This document shows positions 7,858 through 15,499 of a DNA stretch of 20,758 nt, one piece after another. Each line of letters starts with the position of its first letter. Positions within the stretch are counted from its first letter, which is position 1. The notes below the pieces were generated by a model. It did no database searches. It worked only from the letters and a program-made list of their open reading frames with translations, and was not told the DNA's origin. The stretch covers positions 1 through 20,758 of the forward strand of contig CAXTRK010000049.1 of the NCBI GenBank assembly GCA_964246745.1, in the 5' to 3' direction. Made by a program: the position numbers and the translations under genes. Source of the stretch: Lichenicoccus sp964246745. GTDB taxonomy: Bacteria; Pseudomonadota; Alphaproteobacteria; Acetobacterales; Acetobacteraceae.

Positions 7858-8639
7858 GATTGAAGTTCCCCGTGGGAGAAGGATACGGTTCCGAGGCCGC
7901 CGATCCTGGCCTTGATCCGGTCTCCTGCTTTGATCGGAACCATCGGCCCGAGCGCACCACTAAGCACGATGTCCCCGGCACGGAGCGGATCACCGCTGGC
8001 TGCCAATGTTCGCGCGAGCCAAGCGGCCGCGTTCAAAGGATGCCCGAGGCAAGCAGCGCCCGCGCCGATCGAGGCAATCTCGCCATTGACCGTCAGCGCC
8101 ATCCCGCACGTGTAAAGATCCAGGCCATCCAGGGGAACTTTCGCCGAGCCGAGCACAAAAAAGGCGGACGAGCCGTTGTCCGCCACCGTGTCGGCGAAAC
8201 TGATCTTCCAGTCGATGATCCGGCTGTCCACGATTTCGATGGCTGCCACCGCATAAGCGGTGGCAGCAGCAAAGTCGGCGGCGTCGACCTCGGCACCGGA
8301 AAGGTCGTGTGACAACACGAGCGCGACCTCCGCCTCGGCCTTGGGCTGGATGACATTGGATGCGGCCAACACGCCGTCATCGGCGACGCGCATGTCTTCG
8401 AACAGGACGCCGAAATCGGGCTGATCGACGCCGAGCTGCTGCTGGACGGCCTTGGCGGTCAGACCTACCTTGCGCCCCACCACACGCCGGCCCGCTTCCT
8501 GCCAGACCCGCGTGTTGATCGCCTGCACGGCGTAAGCACCTTCGGCATCCCCTGGCTCCAGGCCCTTCCGCAAGGGTGGAATCGGGCCGTTTATATAGGC
8601 TTGCCTTATGGCTTCAGCGACATCTTCAAGCCGTCTCAC
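7854..8639 (-). CDS. mhpD: 2-oxopent-4-enoate hydratase (2-keto-4-pentenoate hydratase)
   Basis: This enzyme adds water to 2-hydroxypenta-2,4-dienoate to make 4-hydroxy-2-oxovalerate for MhpE. The 261-residue protein belongs to the fumarylacetoacetate hydrolase superfamily. The conserved VVGRKVGLT and VDQPDFG motifs are at 53-77, and the metal-binding Glu102 and Glu104 lie in KAEAE, equivalent to Glu106 and Glu108 of E. coli MhpD. I chose the GTG at 8639: it has GGAGG six bases upstream, and homology begins there. Upstream in-frame starts reaching 8789 would run into the divergent IclR gene. It is the first gene of the mhpDFE operon and is divergent from the second IclR gene across 88 bases. 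Confidence 0.93.
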   Translation of the reverse strand: MRRLEDVAEAIRQAYINGPIPPLRKGLEPGDAEGAYAVQAINTRVWQEAGRRVVGRKVGLTAKAVQQQLGVDQPDFGVLFEDMRVADDGVLAASNVIQPKAEAEVALVLSHDLSGAEVDAADFAAATAYAVAAIEIVDSRIIDWKISFADTVADNGSSAFFVLGSAKVPLDGLDLYTCGMALTVNGEIASIGAGAACLGHPLNAAAWLARTLAASGDPLRAGDIVLSGALGPMVPIKAGDRIKARIGGLGTVSFSHGELQS

Positions 8640-8708
8640 ATGGATCCTCCCGCACAGACTGAAGCTAGTGTCGATTTTAATCTGTTCCAATTGATGCGCT
8701 GGTCGGTC

Positions 8709-8723
8709 TTCCATAGTGTGGAA
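8709..8723. promoter_or_regulatory. Candidate operator of the second IclR regulator, site 1
   Basis: TTCCATAGTGTGGAA is a perfect five-base-arm inverted repeat with a five-base centre, the arm and spacing geometry usual for IclR sites. It lies in the 88-base divergent region between mhpD and the regulator, a few bases before the regulator's ATG, where it would cover the ribosome binding site. A similar 15-mer at 9554-9568 matches in 11 of 15 bases. Confidence 0.5.
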
Positions 8724-8727
8724 TTGC

Positions 8728-9468
8728 ATGAATGAGCGCACCACTGGGGCGACCGCCGTAGGGCGCGCCCTGACCCTGCTCTGGGCCATCGCGCGGGCGG
8801 ACGAGGAAGTATCGCTCAGCGAGCATGCCCGTCACCTCGGCCTGCCGCTTCCGACAGCACACCGCCTGGCGACTGCGCTGGTCGCGCACGGATTGCTGCG
8901 CAAGCAGGAACGGGGCGTCTTCGTGCTCGGGCCCGGCGCCGGCGAACTTGCTGGTCGCGCTGGCCGAGAAGCGTGGCTCGCACGCATCGCGCGCGTGCCG
9001 CTGCGATCGCTCGCTTCGTCCCACGCCGTCACCGCCCATCTCGGTATCTGGGAGGACGAGATGGTGACCTACCTGATCAAGGAGCCGGACGCCTCGCCGA
9101 TCCTGACCCGGGAGGGCAGCAAGCTCGAAGGATACTGTTCCGCCCTCGGGAAGGTGCTTCTGGCCAATCTGTCCAAAGAGGGTCAGGCACTCTATCTCGC
9201 GAGTGCTCCCTTCGTGGCTTTGACTGATCGAACGATCGTGGACGTGCGGGCCCTCCGCGACTGTCTCGCTGACGTGAGACGGAACGACTATGCGCTAGAC
9301 GATGGCGAGGTGCAGGCTGATCTGAGATGCCTGGCGGTGCCCGTCCGCAACAACGGGCGTTTGGTCGCGGCCATCTCCGCCTCGAGCCTGTCATTCAGCG
9401 CCTTCCCAGATCCTGACCTGCTTGACGCGTTACGACGAACCGCGGAGGCGATTACCTGTCAACTTTAA
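8728..9468 (+). CDS. IclR-family transcriptional regulator (second copy)
   Basis: A 246-residue regulator with an N-terminal winged helix-turn-helix (about residues 8-60, including LPLPTAHRLATAL) and a C-terminal IclR effector domain (GYCSALGKVLLA and LRCLAVPV are typical segments). It is divergent from mhpDFE and upstream of the CoA transferase, so it probably controls the lower pathway. The ATG at 8728 has GGAA five bases upstream; an in-frame GTG at 8716 would add four residues but lies inside the candidate operator. It is clearly distinct from the first IclR protein at 2.6-3.4 kb, so the two halves of the pathway appear to have separate control. Confidence 0.87.
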   Translation: MNERTTGATAVGRALTLLWAIARADEEVSLSEHARHLGLPLPTAHRLATALVAHGLLRKQERGVFVLGPGAGELAGRAGREAWLARIARVPLRSLASSHAVTAHLGIWEDEMVTYLIKEPDASPILTREGSKLEGYCSALGKVLLANLSKEGQALYLASAPFVALTDRTIVDVRALRDCLADVRRNDYALDDGEVQADLRCLAVPVRNNGRLVAAISASSLSFSAFPDPDLLDALRRTAEAITCQL

Positions 9469-9553
9469 CGATCCTGCGGCCGCACGGTCGTCCGGAGCAG
9501 GTGTCGGCCCTGTTCGAAGTTGCCGCTTCTGCAGCGGACTTCCCAATCCTAAA

Positions 9554-9568
9554 ATCCACCATGTGGAA
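9554..9568. promoter_or_regulatory. Candidate operator of the second IclR regulator, site 2
   Basis: ATCCACCATGTGGAA contains the perfect inverted repeat TCCAC-CAT-GTGGA and matches the site at 8709-8723 in 11 of 15 bases. It is about 280 bases upstream of the CoA transferase gene, which suggests that gene is under the same regulator. The match is modest. Confidence 0.35.
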
Positions 9569-9628
9569 AGTCAGCTAAGGCGCGAGTTGATATAGGGACA
9601 TGATCGACCGTAGCTCTGTTTTTTGAAG

Positions 9629-9781
9629 GCGGCGCCATATGCGCACCTGACAGAGAAGGGCATGGCCGGCAGGATCGCCATCGATCCCATCATCACCCAA
9701 CGGCTCCGCCTGGATCAGCTCAACACAGGTTTCAACCTGAAGCATGCCGGCGAGAGCATCCGCAGCGTGGTGATCTACTGA
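9629..9781 (+). pseudogene. 3' remnant of a zinc-dependent alcohol dehydrogenase
   Basis: An open frame here ends with residues resembling the extreme C-terminus of class III or benzyl-alcohol type zinc dehydrogenases: GRIAIDPIIT, then a segment like LDQLNTGF, and the final AGESIRSVVIY before TGA at 9779-9781. In this family the tail normally reads like IDDLITH...INEGFDLM..GKSIRSVV. The upstream 300 residues with the catalytic zinc and NAD-binding parts are missing; the frame meets a stop at 9611-9613. It is therefore a fragment left by a deletion or rearrangement at the upstream side of the CoA transferase. Confidence 0.6.
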
Positions 9782-9848
9782 CCCGTCGCGACCCGCTGGC
9801 GGTACATCTCTCCGGCAACTTTGCAAATTAATACGAAGAAGGAAACAA

Positions 9849-11339
9849 ATGATCGGGACTTCGGAGCGTATCAAGACGGCGCTGGCGTCGCCGTTGCAGG
9901 ATGATGAGACGATCAATCCCAACGCGGAACTCGTGGAAGTCCTGGCAAGTGTCGGGCTTTCCTCGAACATGTCGGGAGGCAGCATCCGTTTCGTCGGACG
10001 CGATCCCATCATTTCCAGCCCATGGCCTCTCGCGACGATGGCGGGTGTAGCCCTGATGGGCAAGGCAGTGGCAATGGCCAATCTTTGGCGGCTGCGCACC
10101 GGCGAGGGCCAGGACCTCGGCCTTGACCTTCGCCGGGTGCTGCACCGGCTCTGCCCGTTCTATGATAGGAAGTGGGAGTTGCTGAACGGCTATCCACCCG
10201 GGAACCCGGCCGACCCGTCTAACCCGTTCACGCCGAATTTCATGTATCCGACCCGTGACGGACGGTGGCTCCAGTTTATCAATCTCTACCCGCGTGCGAG
10301 AAGCGCGATGCTCGCTGTTCTGGGCTGCAATGATGATTTCCGTGCGGTCACCGACATCGTACGCGGCTGGGATGGCGCGGCCTTGGAGGAAAGGATCAAT
10401 CGGCTGGGATTGCAGGCGACCCTGATCCGCAGCGCCGAGGAATTCATGGCGACCGAGCAGTATGGTTACCTAGCGAATGCCCCGCTCATCGAGATCACGA
10501 AGATCGCCGACACATCCCCCATTCCGTTTGTTTGTGATCCGGCGACCCCACTCGACGGGATCAAGGCGCTGGGACTGGGTCGGGTGATCGCCGGTGCCGG
10601 ACTCGGGCGAGCGCTCGCCTTCCATGGCGCGGACGTGCTCAACATATGGGGCCCGGACGACTTTGAGTTGGACAACGTCTACGCGACGTCGCATGTCGGC
10701 ATGCGCTCATCGGTCATCGACATCCGGCAGCCCGCGGACCTGTCGCGTTTCGCCGCACTCCTCGAAGGCGCCGACATCTTCTTCTCGAACCGCCGTCCCG
10801 GCTTCCTCACGCGCTATCGCCTGACGGCCGAGGAACTCGCCGAGCGGCACCGCGGCCTCATCCATGTCGAGATGTCGCTCTTCGGTTGGACCGGACCATG
10901 GGCCGGGCGGATCGGCTTCGACCAGAATGCGAGCGGAGTGAGCGGTGTGCTCTCGCGCGAGGGAACGCCCGAGCGTCCCTCGTTGACCGAAATCCTCGTC
11001 GTCAACGATTACGCCATGTCTTGGATTGCTTCGATGGCGGTCGGCGCGGCCCTGGCGCGCCGGGCCACCGAAGGCGGCAGCTACCGGATCCGGCTGTCGT
11101 TGACCCGGCTATCGATGTGGTTGCTGCACATGGGCATCTTCGACAAGGCCTACGCCAGGGCGGTTGCCGGTACGGCAGGCGACCACGAATACCTGCCGCC
11201 CGAACTGTTCACCGCGGAGACCCCATGCGGTTCGTATCAAGGCGTCACCGATCAGGTCGTTATGTCACGCACGAACGGCTTTTACAGATTCCCGCTCGTC
11301 CCGAAAGGATCGAGCAAGGCGCAGTGGCTCGACGGCTGA
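9849..11339 (+). CDS. Two-domain CaiB/BaiF (family III) CoA transferase
   Basis: A 496-residue protein with two family III CoA-transferase-like halves. The first (about 55-220) has the GVALMGKAVAMANLWRLRTG segment typical of the repeated CaiB motif. The second (about 240-496) opens with the domain-start segment GRVIAGAGLGRALAFHGADV and contains GFDQNASGVSG and NDYAMSW, where Asp387 is in the place expected for the catalytic aspartate. Such enzymes move CoA from one acid to another. Here it may activate or release an aromatic propionate or a ring-cleavage acid, but no substrate can be read from the sequence. The ATG at 9849 follows AAGAAGGA by about six bases. The first half looks trimmed at its N-terminus compared with full-length fused family members. 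It converges with the second Rieske gene. Confidence 0.8.
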   Translation: MIGTSERIKTALASPLQDDETINPNAELVEVLASVGLSSNMSGGSIRFVGRDPIISSPWPLATMAGVALMGKAVAMANLWRLRTGEGQDLGLDLRRVLHRLCPFYDRKWELLNGYPPGNPADPSNPFTPNFMYPTRDGRWLQFINLYPRARSAMLAVLGCNDDFRAVTDIVRGWDGAALEERINRLGLQATLIRSAEEFMATEQYGYLANAPLIEITKIADTSPIPFVCDPATPLDGIKALGLGRVIAGAGLGRALAFHGADVLNIWGPDDFELDNVYATSHVGMRSSVIDIRQPADLSRFAALLEGADIFFSNRRPGFLTRYRLTAEELAERHRGLIHVEMSLFGWTGPWAGRIGFDQNASGVSGVLSREGTPERPSLTEILVVNDYAMSWIASMAVGAALARRATEGGSYRIRLSLTRLSMWLLHMGIFDKAYARAVAGTAGDHEYLPPELFTAETPCGSYQGVTDQVVMSRTNGFYRFPLVPKGSSKAQWLDG

Positions 11340-11440
11340 CAGCATGTTTCTGGAGGGACGGACTCGGCACCAACCCGGGCATGAAGCTCTCCTTCGCCCC
11401 GCCCCAGAAGGCCCATGTGCCGCGTCCGGGTCAAACGACG

Positions 11441-12523
11441 TCAGGCGCCGACTGCCACCCGCTCTTCCTCGCGCTCGGCGAGACCCACCGACGCTCCGCC
11501 ACCCAGGCGCTCCAGGATGCGATGGAAGATCACGACCGCATTGTCGGCGGCGGTCGGTATCGGACGGCGGCTTGGATCCCGATCGATCGTCTTCTGCTGG
11601 GCCTCGATCATGACGCGGTCCTCCTCGAAAGCCGCGCGCGAGACCGACAGGATGCGGTCGCAGATCGCCTGGTCCGCTCCCTCGCGCGGCAGGGCTGTGG
11701 CGTAGAAATAGCGACTGGCCCGCGGTCCCATGGCGCTAACCGCCTGGGAGGTATCGTTTCTGACTATAATTTCCGACGTCGGCTTCTCATAATTGAAGGC
11801 GGCCGCCGTCCCGGGTTTGCAGTAGAGCGTCTGCATAATCAGGACGCCGGGCGCGAGAAAGCTGTAGCCCTGCCAGGTGTCGGTCGGTTGTCCGCCCATG
11901 TGGCGAGCGGACATCAGTGCCGGGGCATCCGCAATCCACCGCTCGATCTGAACACCGCGATCAATGGGAGTAACCTTCGGCTTGACGCTGGCCCACTTCG
12001 GGTCGGCCTTGAATGACTGCGCATGGACATAGCTCAGGTGAGAGAAGTCCAGAAGATTGTCAACCAAAAGACCATAGTTGGCGTCGTAGTCGATGTGCGA
12101 CTGCGCGGTGATCCAGTCCGGGTGGTTTCCGGCGATCGCGGGAGGCAGAAGTCCTTCGTCGGCCTGTGCCTCGCCTAGCCAGACCCATATCCAGCCATGA
12201 CGCTCAGCGACGGTGTAGGCGCGGACCTTGGCCTGCGGCGGAATCCGGTCCTGACCAGGGATCTCGATGCATTGCCCGTCAGGAGCGAAGAGGAGGCCAT
12301 GATACATGCAGCGGATGCCTCGGGCATCAACGCAGCCGATCGAGAGCGGAGCATGTCGGTGGGCGCAGACGTCCTCCAGGGCGACGACGCGCCCCTCTAC
12401 AGTGCGGAACAGCACCAGCGGTTGACCGGCCAGGGTCATGGCCGTCGGGCGCTCCGGGCCCACCTCGTCCGAGCTGGCGACGACGTGCCAGCAGTTGGTA
12501 GCGAAATCCTCCCTAACGGGCAT
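11441..12523 (-). CDS. Rieske non-heme iron oxygenase, VanA-like (second copy)
   Basis: A 360-residue terminal oxygenase. The Rieske ligands are Cys53-X-His55 and Cys72-X2-His75. The mononuclear iron site is D159-X2-H162-X4-H167, with Asp302 as the likely third ligand. It belongs to the same broad VanA/phthalate dioxygenase group as the copy at 1086-2135 but is clearly a different protein, so it is not a recent duplicate. The start is well fixed by AAGGAGG six bases before the ATG at 12523. It follows the CMD-family gene after 125 bases on the same strand and is probably the last gene of the VOC-CMD-Rieske unit. No reductase is adjacent; it may borrow the one at 84-1043 or one outside the window. 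Confidence 0.87.
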   Translation of the reverse strand: MPVREDFATNCWHVVASSDEVGPERPTAMTLAGQPLVLFRTVEGRVVALEDVCAHRHAPLSIGCVDARGIRCMYHGLLFAPDGQCIEIPGQDRIPPQAKVRAYTVAERHGWIWVWLGEAQADEGLLPPAIAGNHPDWITAQSHIDYDANYGLLVDNLLDFSHLSYVHAQSFKADPKWASVKPKVTPIDRGVQIERWIADAPALMSARHMGGQPTDTWQGYSFLAPGVLIMQTLYCKPGTAAAFNYEKPTSEIIVRNDTSQAVSAMGPRASRYFYATALPREGADQAICDRILSVSRAAFEEDRVMIEAQQKTIDRDPSRRPIPTAADNAVVIFHRILERLGGGASVGLAEREEERVAVGA

Positions 12524-12648
12524 TGTGACCTCCTTAGCTTATGTTTGACGTTACTTGTGGCCGCCTACGTCATCCGGGTCGAGGCGAACGTGGCCGCGCT
12601 CCGGATCAGTACTTCCATTCCTCCTTGCCTGAAAGCGGGCTGGACCCT

Positions 12649-13233
12649 TCAGGACTGTGGCGCGGGCACGTCGTAGAAGTTCAAGGTGAAGGCGATCATC
12701 GTGTAAAGGCCCATGAGGCCGATGAGGTCAGAGATCCCTCTTTGTCCGTATGATGCCAGGACGCGTTCATACAGGGCGTCGGGCACGCGACGATGCTCGT
12801 GCAACGCGACCGCCAGTTCCCAGGCTGTCTGCTCACGCGGGTCCGGGAAGTCGGGGTTGTCGCCGGCCAGAATGGCGGCGACCTGTTTTTCGGTGATGCC
12901 GGCATTCAGCGCGTGCCGTTCGTGCATATGGCGCTCGTAGGGCGCCTGCCAGAAACGCGCATTCACCAGGACGACGATCTCCCGCTCGCGCTTGCTTAGC
13001 GGCGAGGACTGCGAGACATAAAACCCGAACGGCTCCGCCACGTCCAGGAAGTCCGGGTTGTGCAGCCAGGCGCGCTGGTTGATCGGGATGCGCCCGCGTG
13101 GACCGGACAGCATCCGGTCGACAAACCCGGCCTGCCGTTCGGTCATATCTTCCGGCCGGATCTCGAAGACACGGGTAGGACGATTGTAAGCTGCGTCCGG
13201 TGGCACAGTCGCTCCTGCGCTATGAGAGGGCAT
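12649..13233 (-). CDS. Carboxymuconolactone decarboxylase-family (AhpD-like fold) protein
   Basis: A 194-residue protein whose C-terminal two thirds match the helical CMD/AhpD-like fold (about residues 75-175, including VNARFWQAPYERHMHE and LNAGITEKQV). The redox Cys-X2-Cys of true AhpD is absent, so a peroxidase role is unlikely. Members of this family are frequent in aromatic and lignin-derived catabolic clusters, often with unknown reactions; a decarboxylation or lactone step is possible but not shown. The ATG at 13233 has AGGA six bases upstream and starts eight bases before the end of the upstream VOC dioxygenase gene's stop region, so the two genes are coupled. A related 5' fragment lies after mhpE at 5711-5884. 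Confidence 0.8.
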   Translation of the reverse strand: MPSHSAGATVPPDAAYNRPTRVFEIRPEDMTERQAGFVDRMLSGPRGRIPINQRAWLHNPDFLDVAEPFGFYVSQSSPLSKREREIVVLVNARFWQAPYERHMHERHALNAGITEKQVAAILAGDNPDFPDPREQTAWELAVALHEHRRVPDALYERVLASYGQRGISDLIGLMGLYTMIAFTLNFYDVPAPQS

Positions 13234-13240
13234 GGGCGTC

Positions 13241-14221
13241 CTACCGCACAAGACTAAGGTCGAAGGCAGCGCCGGATACAGCCTGCACCGGTGCCCGCAG
13301 CCCCTTCGCCTGTACCTGGTCGCGCTGGACGTTCACGGCCGCCCGGAATTCCGGCGCCGCGCCCACGCGATCATGGCCCCAGAGGCTCGGCCCCGGCAGC
13401 TCCCGAGGCTGCCATGTGCGGTCATCCAGCAACTGACCACCCCAACCGTATTCCACGGGGAAGCCGCTGGGAGTGTTCAGGTAGAACGAGACCATATGGT
13501 CGTTGATGTGTCGCCCGAGCGTTGAATAGATCCGATCCGGATAGCGCGCCTGAGCCAAGTCGTAGGCGCGTCCGACATCATCTAGATCCTTCACCTCCAC
13601 GAGCAGATGGGCAATGCCATGTCCGGCCCGTTCCGACAACGCTATGGAATGGTGGCGACGGTTGCAGCGCAAAAACATGCGGCGGGTCGGCTGAAGGATA
13701 TAGTCACTGAGTCGAAAGCCCAGGATCTCCCGGTAGAAGCGCTGACTGGCGTCAAAGTCCGGCGCTATCAGCACGGCATGCCCAATCCCGAGATCGCCGA
13801 TCCGGAACCCGGCCATCGGCCTGCTTGGCACGAAGGGTGCCGGCGCGGAGGCGAGGCCGTGATACAACTCGATCCGGTAGCCGCCGGGGTCGCGCACATG
13901 CGCCATGCCCTGCACTTGGCGTGTCGCCAACTCGGCCTCCGTGCCCAGCGACGCAGTAAACCCGCTTGCCTCGAGTTCCGCTATGGCTTGACCGAGCGCC
14001 GCGGCATCTTCAACTTCAAGGCCAAAAAACGGATCACTGTCCTGCGGACCGGGGCGTAGCAGAAAGCGATGAACGTTGTCGTCCAAGCGCAATGCCAACC
14101 CTGGGCCGCTGCCGTCCGACCAGGGGGAAGTCTGCGCCCCGAGCATCTCGGTCGCGAAGCTGTGCCAAGCATCGACGTCCTTCACCGTCAGCCCGACATA
14201 GCCCAATGCGCGTATCTGCAT
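13241..14221 (-). CDS. Type I (VOC-fold) extradiol dioxygenase, BphC-like
   Basis: A 326-residue Fe(II) ring-cleavage dioxygenase made of two vicinal-oxygen-chelate domains (about 1-125 and 143-290). The iron ligands are His148 (IGHAV), His205 (HLLVEV) and Glu257 (VEYGW). The catalytic residues expected for BphC are also present: a His at 190/191 (RHH), His242 and Tyr247. It is therefore likely active on a catechol with a bulky 3-substituent, such as a 2,3-dihydroxybiphenyl-like compound. The ATG at 14221 was chosen because the VOC fold begins there; an upstream in-frame ATG at 14335 adds an unrelated 38 residues. It is the first gene of the minus-strand unit with the CMD and second Rieske genes. 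It is unrelated in fold to MhpB in the same window. Confidence 0.88.
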   Translation of the reverse strand: MQIRALGYVGLTVKDVDAWHSFATEMLGAQTSPWSDGSGPGLALRLDDNVHRFLLRPGPQDSDPFFGLEVEDAAALGQAIAELEASGFTASLGTEAELATRQVQGMAHVRDPGGYRIELYHGLASAPAPFVPSRPMAGFRIGDLGIGHAVLIAPDFDASQRFYREILGFRLSDYILQPTRRMFLRCNRRHHSIALSERAGHGIAHLLVEVKDLDDVGRAYDLAQARYPDRIYSTLGRHINDHMVSFYLNTPSGFPVEYGWGGQLLDDRTWQPRELPGPSLWGHDRVGAAPEFRAAVNVQRDQVQAKGLRAPVQAVSGAAFDLSLVR

Positions 14222-14697
14222 GGTGTATCCGAGTCCTTCGTTAAATGGTGGCTCGCGCATGGGCCGGCACCCCGTCATCGCAAGCGACGAGTCCGTGATT
14301 TGAAGCGCGCCAGTGGACGAAGCTGCGGCAGCCACGTGCCGACCTTTCTCGTGCCATGATCGGCCTTGCCAAGTCGTAATTACTAAAGCTCAGTTATCTC
14401 CGCAGATGCTTTCTACGTGGCCTCAGCTATGCAACTCGATGATCACACCTGAGAGTTTGATCGCGCAACGTATCTGTTTGCCGGCACGCGAATTGTCATC
14501 TGTCAGCCGCTGACGACCTTAACGCTACTGCGGGTGACGCGGGCGCATCTCAAGCAAGATTACCTCTGAACGTTTTTTCCACCACGCGGCGGCATCCGCT
14601 CCCAGTTGTTCATTGTTCTCGATACCTAGTTAGCAACATGCCGGTGGGTCAGTCTGTCGCTAAAGTTAGTGACATCAAGTCCTACCGCTGCACTGAA
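14222..14697. other. Intergenic region upstream of the VOC dioxygenase operon
   Basis: About 475 bases with no convincing gene. It should contain the promoter of the minus-strand VOC-CMD-Rieske unit. No palindrome matching either candidate IclR operator was found; only scattered TGTTC half-sites near 14606-14618 were seen. The right part borders the transposase debris. Confidence 0.4.
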
Positions 14698-14811
14698 GCA
14701 GTAACGCCGGAGCGGAGCCTGCCCGTTCAGGCCCCCATGCGGGCTTAGGTGGCGGTATTTGGCTATGGCGACCGCAAACCAGCGCTCCAGCTCGTCGAGG
14801 ATGAGGCAAGC
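14698..14811 (-). pseudogene. Transposase fragment (rve/integrase-type C-terminal part)
   Basis: The minus frame here encodes a segment LDELERWFAVAIAKYRH followed by SPHGGLNGQAPLRRY. This resembles the end of DDE/rve transposases of the Mu/TnsB or IS481 kind, where a helix with ELE-W precedes a YH..PH.GL...PL motif. Only about 40 residues are recognisable, and the rest of the gene is missing on both sides. It abuts an oppositely oriented IS21 fragment at about 14815, which suggests nested insertion and deletion. Confidence 0.4.
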
Positions 14812-14815
14812 CGCT

Positions 14816-14935
14816 GAACGCTCGGTCGGTGCGGCACGACTCGACACCGCGGCCGGCCGCGCGATCGACGTCGGCGCGCTGACCTATGGCTTGTTCAAAT
14901 CCATCCTCGACAACAAGCTCGAGCAGCAACAGCCG
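14816..14935 (+). pseudogene. IS21-family IstA transposase, C-terminal fragment
   Basis: The plus frame encodes RSVGAARLDTAAGRAIDVGA followed by LTYGLFKSILDNKLE, which resembles the C-terminal helix of IS21 IstA proteins (a pattern like RLE.A..RAL.IGA..Y.SVKSIL.N.LD). No istB follows and the catalytic core upstream is absent. It is a leftover of an older IS21 copy next to the IS end at 14947-15001. Confidence 0.5.
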
Positions 14936-14946
14936 ACCGATTGTGA

Positions 14947-15001
14947 ATCGGCGTGGAATAAGGACCCGTTAGCGGGGTGATCGGCGTCCAAACGGGACCC
15001 C
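14947..15001. repeat. IS21-type terminal repeats
   Basis: Two 22-base units, at 14947-14968 and 14980-15001, share the pattern ATCGGCGT...GGACCC and agree in 16 of 22 bases at a 33-base step. Multiple short direct repeats of this kind mark IS21-family ends, and the IstA start follows 53 bases later. This fixes the left end of the second IS21 remnant. Confidence 0.5.
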
Positions 15002-15054
15002 TCTGACGAAAGGGTTCACTCTGGCTCTCGTGTTTGTACGGGAGCCTGTTTGGG

Positions 15055-15354
15055 ATGTTTGCGGTGGAGACAATTGCGCGCATCCGCCGTGCCCATTTGG
15101 TCCAGGGCAAATCGATCAAGGCGATCTGCCGTGAGCTGCGGGTGTCGCGCAAAGTTGTCCGCAAGGTTCTCCGGTCGGAGGCGACGGAGTTCCATTACGA
15201 GCGCGAGCAGCAGCCGATGCCACGCCTGGGCGCTTGACGCGATGAGCTGGATAAACTGCTCACGGCCAACTAGGAGAGGCCCAGCCGCAAGCGGCAGACG
15301 CTGATCCGGATCTTCGAGACGCTGCGCAGGTCGGGTTACGAGGGCGGCTACTGA
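15055..15354 (+). pseudogene. IS21-family IstA transposase, N-terminal part with nonsense codons
   Basis: From the ATG at 15055 the frame reads as a typical IstA start: FAVETIARIRRAH, then SIKAICRELRVSRKVVRKVL, a helix-turn-helix DNA-binding region. The same frame continues past a TGA at 15235-15237 (where related proteins have Trp) with RDELDKLLTAN, a TAG, RKRQTLIRIFETLRRSGYEGGY, and a further TGA at about 15352. Three in-frame stops with no frameshift show point-mutational decay rather than a recent break. The catalytic DDE part and istB are missing. The element cannot move by itself. Confidence 0.75.
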
Positions 15355-15499
15355 CCGTGCGTCCCAGCTTGCACCGGCAAACCACAGGCACTCCCTATGG
15401 ATTACCGGCACAAGCCTAGCAAAAGAGGAGTATCGATTGGGCGCCGCTGGAGGGCCCCATTCCCAGGCCGTTTGACATCGGGGCGGACGCACCGGGCCG

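Larger units (their letters stand above)
9469..9848. other. Region between second IclR gene and CoA transferase
   Basis: This 380-base stretch holds no intact gene. It contains a palindrome resembling the IclR site upstream (9554-9568) and the 3' end of a broken alcohol dehydrogenase gene (9629-9781). The last bases before 9849 carry the AAGAAGGA ribosome binding site of the CoA transferase. Confidence 0.5.

Noticed and set aside
10886..12016. Plus-strand open frame of 376 codons
   Set aside because: Overlaps the end of the CoA transferase and is antisense to the second Rieske gene; it has no family features.
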